NCBI GenBank assembly: GCA_022844475.1
Contig: JALHLR010000012.1
Span: 17,030-81,029, forward strand
From: Hyphomonadaceae bacterium
Lineage (GTDB): Bacteria > Pseudomonadota > Alphaproteobacteria > Caulobacterales > Hyphomonadaceae
Direction of reading: 5' to 3'
Length of the DNA stretch: 64,000 nucleotides
Below the pieces are notes generated by a model. That model was not told the origin of the DNA and searched no databases. It saw nothing but the letters and a program-made list of their open reading frames with translations. The position numbers and the translations under genes are program-made. Positions within the stretch are counted from its first letter, which is position 1. The number at the start of each line of letters is the position of its first letter. Shown piece by piece: positions 48,337-58,509 of this stretch.

Positions 48337-49647
48337 CTACTCCGCCGCCGTCAGCGTCACGCCCTGCACATGCGGCCGGCCCTGACGATAGTTGGTGATG
48401 CGGTCTTCGATCTCCTGACGGAAGTGACGGATGAGGCCCTGGATCGGCCACGCAGCGGCATCGCCCAGCGCGCAGATCGTGTGCCCCTCAACCTGCGAGG
48501 CAACATCCAGCAGCGTGTCGATCTCCGACGTTTCCGCCTCGCCCTTCACCATCCGCTCCAGCACACGCCACATCCAGCCAGTGCCTTCACGGCACGGCGT
48601 GCACTGGCCACAGCTTTCGTGCTTGTAAAAATACGCGATCCGAGCAATCGCGCGCACCAGGTCTGTCGACTTGTCCATCACGATGACTGCAGCCGTCCCG
48701 AGGCCCGACTTCACATCGCGAAGCGCGTCGAAATCCATCAGCACGGTGTCGCAGATGTCCTTCGGGATCATCGGTACGGACGATCCGCCCGGGATGATCG
48801 CTTTCAGATTGCCCCAGCCGCCCCGCACGCCGCCGCAATGCTCTTCGATGAGAGTCCGCAGCGGGATCGACATCTCTTCTTCGACATTGCACGGACGCTC
48901 GACATGGCCAGAGATGCAGAAGACTTTCGTGCCCGTGTTGTTCGGCCGACCAAAGCCCGCAAACCATCCCGCGCCACGTCGCAGGATCGTGGGCGCGACC
49001 GCGATCGACTCCACATTGTTCACTGTCGTCGGGCAGCCATAGAGACCAGCATTGGCCGGGAAAGGCGGCTTCAGGCGCGGCTGGCCCTTCTTGCCCTCAA
49101 GGCTTTCCAGCAGCGCCGTCTCTTCGCCGCAGATGTAAGCACCCGCGCCATGATGCGCATAGATGTCGAAATCCCAGCCCGACCCGCAGGCGTTCTTGCC
49201 GACCAGACCAGCCGCATAGGCTTCCTTGATCGCGTCCTCGAGCACTTCACGCTCGCGGATGTATTCGCCGCGCAGGTAGATGTAGCAGGCCTTCGCACGC
49301 ATCGCGAAAGACGCAATCAGGCAGCCCTCGATCAGCAGGTGCGGATCGTGACGCATGATGTCCCGGTCCTTGCAGGTGCCGGGCTCGGATTCATCTGCGT
49401 TCACGACGAGATAGTGCGGACGGTCCTTCACCACCTTGGGCATGAAGGTCCATTTCAGTCCCGTAGGGAAGCCCGCGCCGCCACGGCCACGCAGGCCAGA
49501 CGCCTTGATCTGGTCGCAGATCCACTCCGGGCCGAACTGCATCAGCTCCTTGGTGGAGTTCCACGCGCCGCGCTGCTTTGCAGCTTCCAGCCGCCAGTCA
49601 TGGCGACCGTACAGGTTGGTGAAGATACGATCCTTATCGAGAAGCAC
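48337..49647 (-). CDS. nuoF: NADH-quinone oxidoreductase subunit F
   Basis: NuoF binds NADH, FMN and cluster N3, the entry point for electrons. The 436 residues contain [16 protein letters not shown] (FMN/NADH glycine loop), [32 protein letters not shown] and the cluster motif [15 protein letters not shown] with the distal cysteine in [11 protein letters not shown]. The start is GTG at 49645-49647 after a GGAG site; the first 14 bases overlap the small membrane ORF upstream. Confidence 0.97.
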   Translation of the reverse strand: MLLDKDRIFTNLYGRHDWRLEAAKQRGAWNSTKELMQFGPEWICDQIKASGLRGRGGAGFPTGLKWTFMPKVVKDRPHYLVVNADESEPGTCKDRDIMRHDPHLLIEGCLIASFAMRAKACYIYLRGEYIREREVLEDAIKEAYAAGLVGKNACGSGWDFDIYAHHGAGAYICGEETALLESLEGKKGQPRLKPPFPANAGLYGCPTTVNNVESIAVAPTILRRGAGWFAGFGRPNNTGTKVFCISGHVERPCNVEEEMSIPLRTLIEEHCGGVRGGWGNLKAIIPGGSSVPMIPKDICDTVLMDFDALRDVKSGLGTAAVIVMDKSTDLVRAIARIAYFYKHESCGQCTPCREGTGWMWRVLERMVKGEAETSEIDTLLDVASQVEGHTICALGDAAAWPIQGLIRHFRQEIEDRITNYRQGRPHVQGVTLTAAE

Positions 49648-49849
49648 GGTCTTGCTCCCTGGCTTCTCTCACGAGCCTGATGATCGCGGGAAGGCTGAAG
49701 CCGAGCCCGGCGAGCACGCCCGCTGCGATCCATACCCAGCTGCCTGTCAGAGACCACGCCAGCAGGCCCGCCACAAAGCACAGCATCTCCAGGATGCCGG
49801 CCCGCAGAAGCTCCGCTTTCATCGCCTTGCTGGGTTTGTAGTCCGTCAT
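49634..49849 (-). CDS. Unknown two-helix membrane protein inside the nuo operon
   Basis: I do not recognise the family. From the ATG at 49847-49849 ([18 protein letters not shown]), with GAGGGG just upstream, it has 71 residues; an in-frame ATG at 49861 overlapping the nuoE stop (ATGA) would add four. Two membrane helices are visible at about residues 18-34 and 37-54, with a short GSW turn. The C-terminus is charged ([14 protein letters not shown]). It lies between nuoE and nuoF, overlapping nuoF by 14 bases, so it is translated with complex I. By inference it could be an accessory or assembly protein. Confidence 0.8.
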   Translation of the reverse strand: MTDYKPSKAMKAELLRAGILEMLCFVAGLLAWSLTGSWVWIAAGVLAGLGFSLPAIIRLVREAREQDRASR

Positions 49850-49857
49850 CGCGCCCC

Positions 49858-50535
49858 TCATGTCTGCGCCGGCTCTGGCGGTTTCGGAGCATTCGGAATG
49901 GCCGCCAGCGGCTTCGCGCGCGACCCATCAAACAAAGTCTCATCCGTCAGCGACGTCGCCTGCCCCTCGGGCGCGCTCGTCTGCCGCTTCACATAAGTCC
50001 CCGGCGCCGGCTCCTTGCCCGCCGCGAAATCGTCGATGATCTTTTCCAGCGTCTCGATCGTCAGGTCTTCGAAATAGTAGTCGTTTATCTGGATCATCGG
50101 TGCGTTCACGCACGCGCCCAGGCACTCAACCTCGACCCACGAGAACTTGCCGCTGCCCGACACATGGCCCTTCGGTCCGATTTTGCGTTCACAGAAATCC
50201 TTCAGGCGCTCGGCGCCCCGCAGCATGCACGGCGTCGTACCACACACCTGGAAGTGGTACTTGCCCACCGGCTCGAGGTTGAACATCGTGTAGAACGTCG
50301 CGACCTCGTAGACGCGAATGTAGTTCATCCCCAGCCGGTCCGCGACCGCGCGCAGCGCCGGCTCCGAAAGCCAGCCGCCATTCTGCTTCTGCGTGATCCA
50401 CAGCGCCGGGATCACGGCAGACGCGCGACGCTCGGAGGGATACTTCTTCTCCCACCACGTGACCTGCTCTTCCGTCTCTTTGGAGAACGCGAACGGCGCA
50501 TGATGTGCGGGATCGTGGAAACGGCGATGGCTCAA
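49858..50535 (-). CDS. nuoE: NADH-quinone oxidoreductase subunit E, TTG start
   Basis: NuoE carries cluster N1a next to NuoF. The reading frame has no suitable ATG. A TTG at 50533-50535 overlaps the nuoD stop (TTGA) and follows GGGGAGG by seven bases, so I start there ([18 protein letters not shown]), giving 225 residues. The thioredoxin-like 2Fe-2S site is complete: C98-x4-C103 in VCGTTPCML and C138-x3-C142 in CLGAC. A Pro/Ala-rich tail of about 45 residues follows. Longer upstream frame is inside nuoD and not used. Confidence 0.94.
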   Translation of the reverse strand: MSHRRFHDPAHHAPFAFSKETEEQVTWWEKKYPSERRASAVIPALWITQKQNGGWLSEPALRAVADRLGMNYIRVYEVATFYTMFNLEPVGKYHFQVCGTTPCMLRGAERLKDFCERKIGPKGHVSGSGKFSWVEVECLGACVNAPMIQINDYYFEDLTIETLEKIIDDFAAGKEPAPGTYVKRQTSAPEGQATSLTDETLFDGSRAKPLAAIPNAPKPPEPAQT

Positions 50536-51752
50536 CGGTCGACCTCCCCGAACACGATGTCGAGCGAGCCCAGCACCGCCGACACGTCCGCCAGCATGTG
50601 GCCGCGACACAGATGGTCCATCGCATGCAGGTGGGCATAGCCAGGCGCCTTGATCTTCAGGCGATACGGACGGTTGCCGCCATCGGTCACCAGATAGACG
50701 CCGAACTCGCCCTTCGGCGCTTCCACGCACGCATAAGCTTCGCCCGCGGGCACATGGAAGCCCTCGGTATACAGCTTGAAGTGATGGATCAGCGCTTCCA
50801 TCGACGTCTTCATCTCTGCGCGACGCGGCGGCGCATACTTCGAGAACTCCGGCAGCACAGGCCCCACCGGCATCTTCTCGATGCACTGCTTGATGATCTT
50901 CACGCTCTCGCGCATCTCCTCAATGCGGCAGAGATAGCGGTCCCAGCAATCGCCGTTCTTGCCGATTGGAATCTTGAAGTCGAGTTCGGAGTAGATTTCA
51001 TATGGCTCGGCGCGACGCAGGTCCCAGGCCAGGCCCGATCCGCGCACCATGACGCCCGAGAAACCCCACTGCAGCGCGTCTTCGACCGACACCACGCCGA
51101 TATCGACATTGCGCTGCTTGAAGATGCGGTTCTCGGTGACCAGCGTCTCGAGATCATCCATGAACTTCAGGAACGGGTCGCAGAATTTGTGGATGTCCTC
51201 AACCAGCTCCGGCGGCAAGTCCTGGTGAACGCCGCCCGGCCGGAAATACGCCGCGTGCATCCGCGATCCGGACGCGCGCTCGTAGAACACCATCAGCTTT
51301 TCGCGCTCTTCGAAGCCCCACAGCGGCGGCGTGAGCGCGCCGACATCCAGCGCCTGTGTGGTGACGTTGAGGATATGCGAGAGCAGCCTGCCGATCTCGG
51401 AGTAGATCACACGAATGAATGACGCCCGGCGCGGAACCTCGATGCCCGCCAGCTTCTCGATGGCGAGGCAGTAGGCATGCTCCTGGTTCATCGGCGCAAC
51501 GTAATCGAGCCGATCGAAATACGGCAGCGCCTGCAGGAAGGTCTTGTACTCGATGAGCTTCTCGGTGCCGCGATGCAGCAGCCCGATATGGGGATCCACC
51601 CGATCCACGATCTCGCCATCAAGATCCAGCACAAGGCGCAGCACGCCGTGAGCAGCGGGATGCTGAGGCCCGAAATTGATCGTGAACTTGCGGTCGTCCA
51701 TCTCTTCGATGACAGAGGACTTCGAACGATCGAGGTGCGATTGATCGGCCAT
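50532..51752 (-). CDS. nuoD: NADH-quinone oxidoreductase subunit D
   Basis: The 49-kDa-type subunit that lines the quinone cavity with NuoB and NuoH. The 406 residues begin [20 protein letters not shown] with the quinone-site histidine in the HxxxxG loop. [15 protein letters not shown] and [16 protein letters not shown] follow, and [20 protein letters not shown] near the end. It is a separate gene, not fused to nuoC. It is two bases downstream of nuoC and overlaps the nuoE TTG. Confidence 0.97.
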   Translation of the reverse strand: MADQSHLDRSKSSVIEEMDDRKFTINFGPQHPAAHGVLRLVLDLDGEIVDRVDPHIGLLHRGTEKLIEYKTFLQALPYFDRLDYVAPMNQEHAYCLAIEKLAGIEVPRRASFIRVIYSEIGRLLSHILNVTTQALDVGALTPPLWGFEEREKLMVFYERASGSRMHAAYFRPGGVHQDLPPELVEDIHKFCDPFLKFMDDLETLVTENRIFKQRNVDIGVVSVEDALQWGFSGVMVRGSGLAWDLRRAEPYEIYSELDFKIPIGKNGDCWDRYLCRIEEMRESVKIIKQCIEKMPVGPVLPEFSKYAPPRRAEMKTSMEALIHHFKLYTEGFHVPAGEAYACVEAPKGEFGVYLVTDGGNRPYRLKIKAPGYAHLHAMDHLCRGHMLADVSAVLGSLDIVFGEVDR

Positions 51753-51754
51753 GA

Positions 51755-52378
51755 CTATTTCTGGCCTCCCACTTTCTCGTCACCCGGAATGACCGCTTGC
51801 ATGCCTTCCCACGGCGAGAGGAAATCGAAGTTGCGATACTCCTGAACCAGCTTCACCGGCTCATTGATCACGCGCTTCTGGGCTTCATCGTAGCGCACCT
51901 GCACACGCCCCGAGAGCGGGAAGTCCTTGCGCAGCGGATAACCTTCGAACCCGTAGTCCGTGAGAATGCGGCGCAGGTCCGGATGGCCCGAGAAAATCAC
52001 GCCATACATGTCGAACGTCTCGCGCTCATACCAGTTTGCGACAGGAAACACCGCCGTCGCGCTCGGCACCGGCGTCGCCTCGTCCGTGCGCAATTTCACG
52101 CGGATACGCTGGTTCAGCCGCATCGACAGCAGGTGGTAGACGATCTCGAACCGCTCCGGATCGGTCGGATAGTCAGCGCCGCACAGGTCCACCAGCGTCT
52201 CGAACCGGCACTGGCTGTCCTCGCGCAGGAACTCCAGGAGCTTCACGATCCCGTCACGCTCGACCAGAACCGTCAGCTCGCCAGCCGAAACCGTCATCGA
52301 CTTGATCGACTTCTGTGTCGCCTGCAGATGCGTCCGCAGTTCGGCAAGCATCGCCGGCCGGGAAGGAACAGCGCTCAT
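51755..52378 (-). CDS. nuoC: NADH-quinone oxidoreductase subunit C
   Basis: The 30-kDa-type scaffold subunit of the complex I connecting arm. The 207 residues contain [29 protein letters not shown] core (read in two parts), [31 protein letters not shown] split over the signature, and [10 protein letters not shown]. Length is normal. It overlaps nuoB by four bases and nuoD follows after two. Confidence 0.96.
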   Translation of the reverse strand: MSAVPSRPAMLAELRTHLQATQKSIKSMTVSAGELTVLVERDGIVKLLEFLREDSQCRFETLVDLCGADYPTDPERFEIVYHLLSMRLNQRIRVKLRTDEATPVPSATAVFPVANWYERETFDMYGVIFSGHPDLRRILTDYGFEGYPLRKDFPLSGRVQVRYDEAQKRVINEPVKLVQEYRNFDFLSPWEGMQAVIPGDEKVGGQK

Positions 52379-52914
52379 CGTTCGATGCTCCCCTCACGCC
52401 GAATCTTCTTCTGCAGTTGCAGCAACCCGTAGAGCAACGCCTCAGCTGTCGGCGGACAGCCGGGAATGTAGATGTCCACCGGAACGATCCGGTCGCATCC
52501 GCGCACCACGGCGTATGAGTAGTGGTAGTACCCGCCGCCATTGGCACACGATCCCATCGAGATCACGTAACGCGGCTCGGGCATCTGGTCGTAGACCTTG
52601 CGAAGCGCGGGCGCCATCTTGTTGGTCAGCGTGCCCGCGACGATCATCACGTCCGACTGACGTGGCGAAGCACGTGGCGCAGCACCGAACCGCTCCATGT
52701 CATATCGCGGCATCGACGCCTGCATCATCTCGACAGCGCAACAGGCAAGCCCGAATGTCATCCACATCAGCGAGCCGGTGCGCGCCCAAGTGATCAGGTC
52801 GTCCGCCGCCGCAACGATGAAGCCCTTGTCCGCCAGCTCGTCGGAAAGCCCTTGAAAATAGGGATCGTTCGCCTTCACGAGCGCAGTCGATCCAGCTGAT
52901 TTCGGTTCAGCCAT
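52375..52914 (-). CDS. nuoB: NADH-quinone oxidoreductase subunit B
   Basis: NuoB holds cluster N2, the last iron-sulfur cluster before quinone. The ATG at 52912-52914 overlaps the nuoA stop by one base and gives 179 residues. The four cluster ligands are present: the adjacent Cys58-Cys59 in [11 protein letters not shown], Cys123 in [10 protein letters not shown] and Cys153 in [12 protein letters not shown]. The longer frame upstream is inside nuoA and is rejected. Confidence 0.97.
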   Translation of the reverse strand: MAEPKSAGSTALVKANDPYFQGLSDELADKGFIVAAADDLITWARTGSLMWMTFGLACCAVEMMQASMPRYDMERFGAAPRASPRQSDVMIVAGTLTNKMAPALRKVYDQMPEPRYVISMGSCANGGGYYHYSYAVVRGCDRIVPVDIYIPGCPPTAEALLYGLLQLQKKIRREGSIER

Positions 52915-53288
52915 CACTGCCACTCCAGCGCGCCACGGCGCCATTCGTAGACGAACCCGATCGTCAGGACGCCGAGAAAGCCCATCATCGACCAGAAGGC
53001 CGGAATGTTGCCCTCGGCGACCTGGAAGACCCACGGAAACAGGAACGCCACTTCGAGGTCGAAGATGATGAAGAGGATCGAGACGAGATAGAAACGCACG
53101 TCGAACTTCATGCGCGCGTCGTCGAACGCGTTGAACCCGCACTCATACGCAGACAGCTTTTCAGGATCGGGCTTCCGCGGCGCCAGCAGTGTCGAAGCCA
53201 CGAGAAACAGACAGCTCAGCACGACGGCGACCGCGAGGAAAATCACGACCGGTAGATACTCAATGACGAGTGTCTCCACGCCTTGCAT
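52914..53288 (-). CDS. nuoA: NADH-quinone oxidoreductase subunit A
   Basis: First gene of the complex I locus. From the ATG at 53286-53288, after a GAGGG site, the product has 124 residues and three membrane helices. The conserved loop [20 protein letters not shown] and the helix [19 protein letters not shown] with the buried Asp/Glu pair are clear. The longer frame upstream is not needed. The promoter should lie between here and about 53450; a weak TTGCCT with a poor -10 is all I see. Confidence 0.96.
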   Translation of the reverse strand: MQGVETLVIEYLPVVIFLAVAVVLSCLFLVASTLLAPRKPDPEKLSAYECGFNAFDDARMKFDVRFYLVSILFIIFDLEVAFLFPWVFQVAEGNIPAFWSMMGFLGVLTIGFVYEWRRGALEWQ

Positions 53289-53454
53289 TTTAGCCCTCGG
53301 ATCTATTTTGGTGGACGGCCTAGTCCGCTTTGACCCTAGAGGCAATAGAGCCTTCGGGCGCCGTCCCCAGTATTGGGTGAGCCGCGACTTTTCGGCCTTG
53401 TATCCGGGCGTTGCATGCTTCGTCACGCTGCGATGGAACGTCGCAACACCACTC

Positions 53455-54365
53455 TCAGAGGATGGGCCGCGCCTTGTCTCTTACCCACTGTGACAACAAA
53501 CATTTGCGCCCCGCCGTCACAGGCATGCCATATGCAGCGTCATCGCGTCCGGCAGTCGATCGCTGGTCCTGACATTGAGGGACAGCATGGAATCACCCAG
53601 CTTGCCCCTGCGCTTCCAATTGATTCTGGGAAAGGCTGTCTCGTCGCCCCCATAGTCGTCTTTGAGCCAGGTTAGACAGGCGCCGATCCGCTGACCGATA
53701 GTTTTTTGCGCATGCTGGAAGGCGGGCTCGCCAGGGGCAAAGAAATCGAAGTGTGCCGTGTACTCCTGCCCCACCGCATGACTCGGCACATGCGGTGCTT
53801 CCTGCTGCAGGACCTTGAGTCCGAACGCCAGCTCCCGCCGCTTCTGCGTCATCGCAAGCAGTGTATCCTTGTCCGCCAGCCCAAACCCAGAGGCCAGCCC
53901 CGTGCTGATCGGATCCACGGCGCCCTTCGCGGTCGCGCAATCCCCTGTTTTGGCCGGTCCGAGCTGCGAAACTGCTCTTTGGGTCAGCCACCGACACATC
54001 CCCGGCGTCGCCAAACCTTCGATCAGCGCTATCGCGGGCGACTCGTGAACCCTGGTCAGCGATGGCGCGCCGAGCAGGTCCTGGCTGTCGATGCGCCGCG
54101 CCAGCTGCAGCCACGACCCCTAGACTCGAACGTCTCCGTCCCCCGCCAGCACCTTGATCTGCAGTTGGGCGGCGGCGCTTCCCATATCGGCGGCCTTCAC
54201 AACCCAGCCGATCGCCGCTTGCCAGTTTGCCTGCCGGTTGATCGCCTGCGACGCCTGCGCCGCGGGTCGCTCGGCCGCTGCCACGCTTGCCGCGATCACG
54301 GCGCCTCGGAACATGGTGACAGCCGCGACTGGAGTGGCCGGGCTGCCGTCGGCCCCAACCAGCAC
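53455..54365 (-). pseudogene. Decayed prolyl-4-hydroxylase-like 2-oxoglutarate/Fe(II) oxygenase
   Basis: Read through, this is a family protein with a helical Sel1/TPR-like N-terminal part (AAIGWVVKAADMGSAAAQLQ) and a C-terminal oxygenase domain. The domain has the first two iron ligands in GQEYTAHFDFFAP and the strand YGGDETAFPRI. Two lesions break it. An in-frame TAG lies at 54120-54122, after which the same frame continues SWLQLARRID. A one-base deletion lies near 53526-53531, just after the third iron-ligand histidine (TLH), and the frame then shifts to [19 protein letters not shown], the family C-terminus, ending at 53455. A further in-frame TAA at 54411-54413 bounds the 5' end, so the true start is unclear. 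Confidence 0.82.
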
Positions 54366-54461
54366 GCGATTGACCCCAGCCGCCCGCGGGTCGGGCGCTT
54401 CGGCTCTGACTTAGTTGGGTTTTTCAGGGGCGGTGGTCGTCCGCGGCTACTTTTCGATACC

Positions 54462-54538
54462 TGGCGCGAGTGACGGGGCTCGAACCCGCGACCTCCGGCG
54501 TGACAGGCCGGCACTCTAACCAACTGAGCTACACCCGC
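54462..54538 (-). tRNA. tRNA-Asp (GTC)
   Basis: A complete 77-base cloverleaf on the minus strand. The acceptor stem GCGGGTG pairs with CACTCGC, the D-arm is TAGCTCAGTTGGTTAGA, the anticodon loop CTGTCAC has anticodon GTC at 54502-54504, the T-arm contains GGTTCGAGCC, the discriminator base is G, and the CCA end is encoded. G73 is the expected identity base for Asp. I see no clear terminator after it. Confidence 0.97.
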
Positions 54539-54617
54539 GTACCGCAGGTATCGAAGGAAGGAGCGTTTATGCGTGGTCGCCCTGCCGGTCAAGCGCATTC
54601 GAGTAGTCCACCACCCG

Positions 54618-55361
54618 TTAACGACTGCCCATAGCCTGGTTCAGCACCAGCCTGTCGCCTTCGCGGACAAAGCCGATGTCCCCAAGCGCCTTTGCCGCCC
54701 CGGGCGTTGCATTGGCGACGGTGGCGGTCAGCTCCATGTCCAGATGCTGGCTGATGCTCAGTATCGCCAGCACATCCTCGCCAGTGGCCGCCTTACCGCC
54801 CGCCTGCACCTGCATGTGCCCACCCTCACATGTGACCGGGCCACGCAGCTCCGGCCCCACCCATCCCTGGATGTTCACCCTGGTGAGTGCGTCGGTCCAC
54901 ACCTCGCCTGATGCGGTCTCGCAAAGGCTGTCGACGAAGGTCACATTGCTGATCGCCAGCGTGAAGCGCCCGTCAGATCGCGCAAGCGCCGCCGGCATGC
55001 CCGGAACTAGCGCGGTGTTTCCGTCGAGCTTGAGATCCTTTACCTCCAACCCGCCGTTGGTGAGCCCATAAGCAAGGTTTGCAGTACCTGCAAAACCCTC
55101 GCGCGTAAGACCCAGCGCCCCTGCCGCCTTCCCGCTGAGCAGGGACATCAGGTCCGTCTTCACCGCGAGGTCGCCGATGAACTGGCTCCCGAGCGCCACT
55201 TGCGTCAGCTTGCCGTCCCACATGCTGCCGGACGCTGCCTTGAACTTGAAATCCGGAAACCGGCTCGCCGCCGTTTCGGCCGCGACGGACATCGGGACCA
55301 GCGCCGCGCCGCCCGCCAGCGCGGCGAGAAGGCCGACGACGGCGAAGATGAAGACACGCAT
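54618..55361 (-). CDS. GspN-like secretion protein N family protein
   Basis: The ATG at 55359-55361, after AGGGGA, gives 247 residues. An N-terminal membrane anchor lies at about 2-25. A beta-rich periplasmic body follows, with the pattern A-S-G-S-M-W-D-G-K near residue 45 that resembles the GSVW-G motif of type II secretion protein N. No other secretion genes are nearby, so a role in type II secretion is doubtful and it may instead be one of the many stand-alone GspN-like envelope proteins. It is 69 bases after the DUF6702-like gene. Confidence 0.65.
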   Translation of the reverse strand: MRVFIFAVVGLLAALAGGAALVPMSVAAETAASRFPDFKFKAASGSMWDGKLTQVALGSQFIGDLAVKTDLMSLLSGKAAGALGLTREGFAGTANLAYGLTNGGLEVKDLKLDGNTALVPGMPAALARSDGRFTLAISNVTFVDSLCETASGEVWTDALTRVNIQGWVGPELRGPVTCEGGHMQVQAGGKAATGEDVLAILSISQHLDMELTATVANATPGAAKALGDIGFVREGDRLVLNQAMGSR

Positions 55362-55430
55362 GCAAGTCCCCTGAGACTGCTCCCGGAACGCGCAATCTAC
55401 CGGCCGCATCTCCCGTGCGCCAGAGAGCGC

Positions 55431-55958
55431 CTACAGCAGCCCTTCGGCCCGCTTCGCGCCATCATTGCCCGAGAAGATGAGGGTCCGCGTCCGCTGCGCC
55501 AGCCGCACGTTTACGAGGTTGGTCTGCCCCTCGAACACATCGCGCAGGATGCCGTTCACGATCGACAGCGCCTTCGGCGGCGCTGCCAGCCTGCACTCCT
55601 GGTAGACCAGGATGGCCTCGCCCTCCATCTCCGCGCCCAGCGGCTGCAGTACGATCGCTTTCCCGCCGTCCATCATCGTGAACTGCTTCTCGATATACAG
55701 CAGAAGCTGGGCCTGGTTCTTGACCTGCGTGATGTCCACCGACTGCGCGCCTGTCGTCGCCGCGAGTGTCAGCTCCGCATCATGCGCATGCAGGCGGTGC
55801 GTGACTTCCAGCATCGACGACGCCGCGTTCCACATCACCGTCGTCAGCACGGTCTGCGCGCGATGCGCCAACGCCTCGGGCGCCAGCGCGACCGTAGCCA
55901 CGCAGGCGCCGCCAGTCAGAAGCGCCTTCCTGCGCGTGATCCCGACCAGCAGCCTCAC
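55431..55958 (-). CDS. DUF6702-like exported protein
   Basis: A 175-residue protein starting with GTG after GAGGAG. The N-terminus GITRRKALLTGGACVATVALAPEALAH looks like a signal peptide with a twin-arginine-like RRK. The mature part has SSMLEVTHRLHAHDAELTL, a motif I associate with the DUF6702 family, often found beside M1 peptidases. The function is unknown. It begins 10 bases after the M1 peptidase stop, so the two are co-transcribed. Confidence 0.7.
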   Translation of the reverse strand: MRLLVGITRRKALLTGGACVATVALAPEALAHRAQTVLTTVMWNAASSMLEVTHRLHAHDAELTLAATTGAQSVDITQVKNQAQLLLYIEKQFTMMDGGKAIVLQPLGAEMEGEAILVYQECRLAAPPKALSIVNGILRDVFEGQTNLVNVRLAQRTRTLIFSGNDGAKRAEGLL

Positions 55959-55968
55959 GCGTTGCTCC

Positions 55969-58404
55969 TCAGTTGTTCGGCGCGATCGGCGCCACTGGGC
56001 TTGCAGGTTGCGCCTGCTTCGCCTTCAGCTCCACCAGCGCGTCCGCCATCTGGTTCCTCATGCCGCTCTGATTGGAGCGATAGACGTCCAGCCGGCTCGG
56101 CGCGCTCTTCTGCGGGAAGGCGTTGTTCGAGCGAACCGCGTCGGCGATCTGATGCCGGGCGTCGAGCTCGATCGAAACCACCTTCTTCGTCTCGTAGAAC
56201 ATCTTCGAGACCTTATCCGAGTTCACGCGCCATATCTCCGCCGGGATCAATACATCCTTAGTCGTCCCATCCTCAAACGTGAAACGCAGCGGCAGCGGCG
56301 ACACCAGCCCGCCACGGTTCTCGAAGTCCACGAAGTAGACATACGGATTGTCCCGCAGCGCCCGCTCGAACGCAGACTTCTCGGGTTCCTTCAGCCCTTC
56401 CAGGAAGTTCGTATAATCGTTCCGGTCCTTGTTGTTTGGCTGGAACTCGTCGCTCTGCGTGTAGAAATCCGCAGCATCCGGATGCGCCTGCATGTAGGTC
56501 GTCTGGCCCGCAGCGCGGTTGTCCAGCACCGTCACCGGTTCAGGCCGCGTCGCTTCGCGATACTCGCGCTGCAACTGGCCTTCCACGTCCGGATTCTTGG
56601 TCGAGAGCCGATACTCCCGCATGCCCGTCAGCGCGACATCGACGTGGTCCGTGGTGTAGAACCAGCCGCGCCAGAACCAGTCGAGATCGACAGCCGACGC
56701 ATCTTCCATTGTCCGGAAGAAATCCGACGGTGTCGGGCGCTTGAACTTCCAGCGCTCCGAATACTGCTTGAACGCAAAGTCGAAAAGCTCGCGCCCCATC
56801 ACCGTCTCGCGCAGCACGGTAAGTGCCGCAGCCGGCTTGTTGTAGGCATTGTTGCCGAACTGAACGACCGACTCCGAATTGGTCATGATCGGAACCTGGT
56901 CTTCCGACATCATGTACACGCCGATCTCGTCCAGCGAGTTCGGGTTGTTGCCGAGAATCGGGAACTTCTCGTCCCAGCGCAGCTCCGTCATCCACTCGAG
57001 GAACGAGTTGATGCCCTCATCCATCCAAGTCCACTGCCGCTCGTCCGAGTTGACGACCATCGGGAAGTAGTTGTGCCCCACCTCATGGATCACAACACCG
57101 ATCAGGCCGTTGCGCGCATTGCGCGTGTACGTCTTCACGCCCGTTTTCTCGTCCTTCACCGGCCGATAGCCGTTGAACGAGATCATCGGATACTCCATCC
57201 CGCCACCCAGCCAGGTGTTGACGGAGATCGCGGTCGGATAGGGATAGGGGAAGGAGAATTCTGAATAGACATCGATCGTGTGCGCCACCGCCCGCGTCGA
57301 ATACAGCGACCAGAGCGGATCGGCTTCCGTCGGGAAGAAGGATTGGGCCAATACGTCCTCGCCCTCGTCCTGGTCGACGCCCATCGCATCCCAGATGAAT
57401 TTGCGGCTCGAGGCCCACGCGAAATCGCGCACGTTTCCTGCCTTCCAGCGCCACGTCCGCGTCGCCGTTGAACCTTCCTTCTCGTTCGCCAGCGCCTCCT
57501 CCGGCGTCACGATGTACATCGGCGCATCATACTTGCGGCGCGCCTGCGTCAGCCTGCTGCGCTGCTCCGCAGTCAGCACTTCATTCGGGTTCTGCAGCAC
57601 GCCCGTCGCCGTGAGGATATGATCCGAAGGCACTGTGATCGCGACATCGTAATTCCCGAACTCGAGCGTGAACTCGCCCTGCCCCAGGAACTGCTTGTGC
57701 TGCCAGCCCGTGTAATCCGTGTAGGCGACCAGCCGCGGAAACCACTGCGCCTGGAAGAACACATAGGTGTCCGTGTCGCGGAAATACTCATACCCTGCCC
57801 GCCCCCCGAACAGCCCGTTGTCCACGATGTTGAACGCCCAGTCGATCTTGATCGTGGTTGACTGGCCCGGCGCCAGGGCACGCGGCAGGTCAATCCGCAT
57901 CATCGTGTCGTTAACAGTATGGCGAAGCGCCCCGTTGCCACCGTCCGTCACCGACTGGATCTCGAAGCCGTGCGGCGTGTCCACATAGGACTGCATCTGC
58001 CGAAGCTGCCCGATCGACAGCCCATCGCCTGCCGCCCCCGGCGTCGGCTGCCGCGCCATCCGCCGCGAGGCCGAATCCTGCTTGAAGATGTTCTGGTCGA
58101 GCTGAAGCCAGACATAGTTCAGTGCATGCGGCGAGTTGTTGCGGTAGGTGATCGTCCCCGTCGCCGTGATCCGTTTGCGCGCTTCGTCCAGCGTCGCTTT
58201 GATCTGGTAGTCCGCTTGCTGCTGCCAGTATGATTCGCCCGGAGCTCCGGACGCCGTCCGATAGGTATTCGGCGTCGGCAGGTCGACTTCCAGCTGCCTG
58301 AACTTGTCGTCGAACTTGCCCTTGGTCTGCTTGTTGGCGTCGGCCAACGCGGGCCCAGCCGCCAGAATCGCCGCGACCAACGCCGCCGCCCACGCCAGTT
58401 TCAT
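55969..58404 (-). CDS. Secreted M1 family zinc metallopeptidase
   Basis: An 811-residue aminopeptidase-like protein with a signal peptide (KLAWAAALVAAILAAGPALA), so it works in the periplasm or outside. The zinc motif HEVGH begins at His440, with the third ligand 18 residues later (WTWMDEG), a textbook HEXXH-x18-E. The upstream GGGMEYPM corresponds to the GxMEN substrate motif with the last Asn replaced by Tyr, as in the non-classical bacterial M1 branch. An N-terminal beta domain (about 25-300) precedes the catalytic part and a C-terminal helical domain follows. Substrate unknown. Confidence 0.88.
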   Translation of the reverse strand: MKLAWAAALVAAILAAGPALADANKQTKGKFDDKFRQLEVDLPTPNTYRTASGAPGESYWQQQADYQIKATLDEARKRITATGTITYRNNSPHALNYVWLQLDQNIFKQDSASRRMARQPTPGAAGDGLSIGQLRQMQSYVDTPHGFEIQSVTDGGNGALRHTVNDTMMRIDLPRALAPGQSTTIKIDWAFNIVDNGLFGGRAGYEYFRDTDTYVFFQAQWFPRLVAYTDYTGWQHKQFLGQGEFTLEFGNYDVAITVPSDHILTATGVLQNPNEVLTAEQRSRLTQARRKYDAPMYIVTPEEALANEKEGSTATRTWRWKAGNVRDFAWASSRKFIWDAMGVDQDEGEDVLAQSFFPTEADPLWSLYSTRAVAHTIDVYSEFSFPYPYPTAISVNTWLGGGMEYPMISFNGYRPVKDEKTGVKTYTRNARNGLIGVVIHEVGHNYFPMVVNSDERQWTWMDEGINSFLEWMTELRWDEKFPILGNNPNSLDEIGVYMMSEDQVPIMTNSESVVQFGNNAYNKPAAALTVLRETVMGRELFDFAFKQYSERWKFKRPTPSDFFRTMEDASAVDLDWFWRGWFYTTDHVDVALTGMREYRLSTKNPDVEGQLQREYREATRPEPVTVLDNRAAGQTTYMQAHPDAADFYTQSDEFQPNNKDRNDYTNFLEGLKEPEKSAFERALRDNPYVYFVDFENRGGLVSPLPLRFTFEDGTTKDVLIPAEIWRVNSDKVSKMFYETKKVVSIELDARHQIADAVRSNNAFPQKSAPSRLDVYRSNQSGMRNQMADALVELKAKQAQPASPVAPIAPNN

Positions 58405-58509
58405 CCACTGCTCCCGGAAAAGTCTGCCCCGCTTTTACCGATAAGCGATGAGTTGTCACCGCGGCGTTGAAACAAACCGCAAACTCTCGCCCTGGGGGAA
58501 GTCCCGATG

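Noticed and set aside
54296..54598. 100-residue minus-strand frame containing GVAQLVRVPACHAGGRGFEPRHSRQ-like text (shortened here)
   Set aside because: It is a translation across the tRNA-Asp gene, a known kind of false protein in databases; the tRNA cloverleaf explains the sequence.
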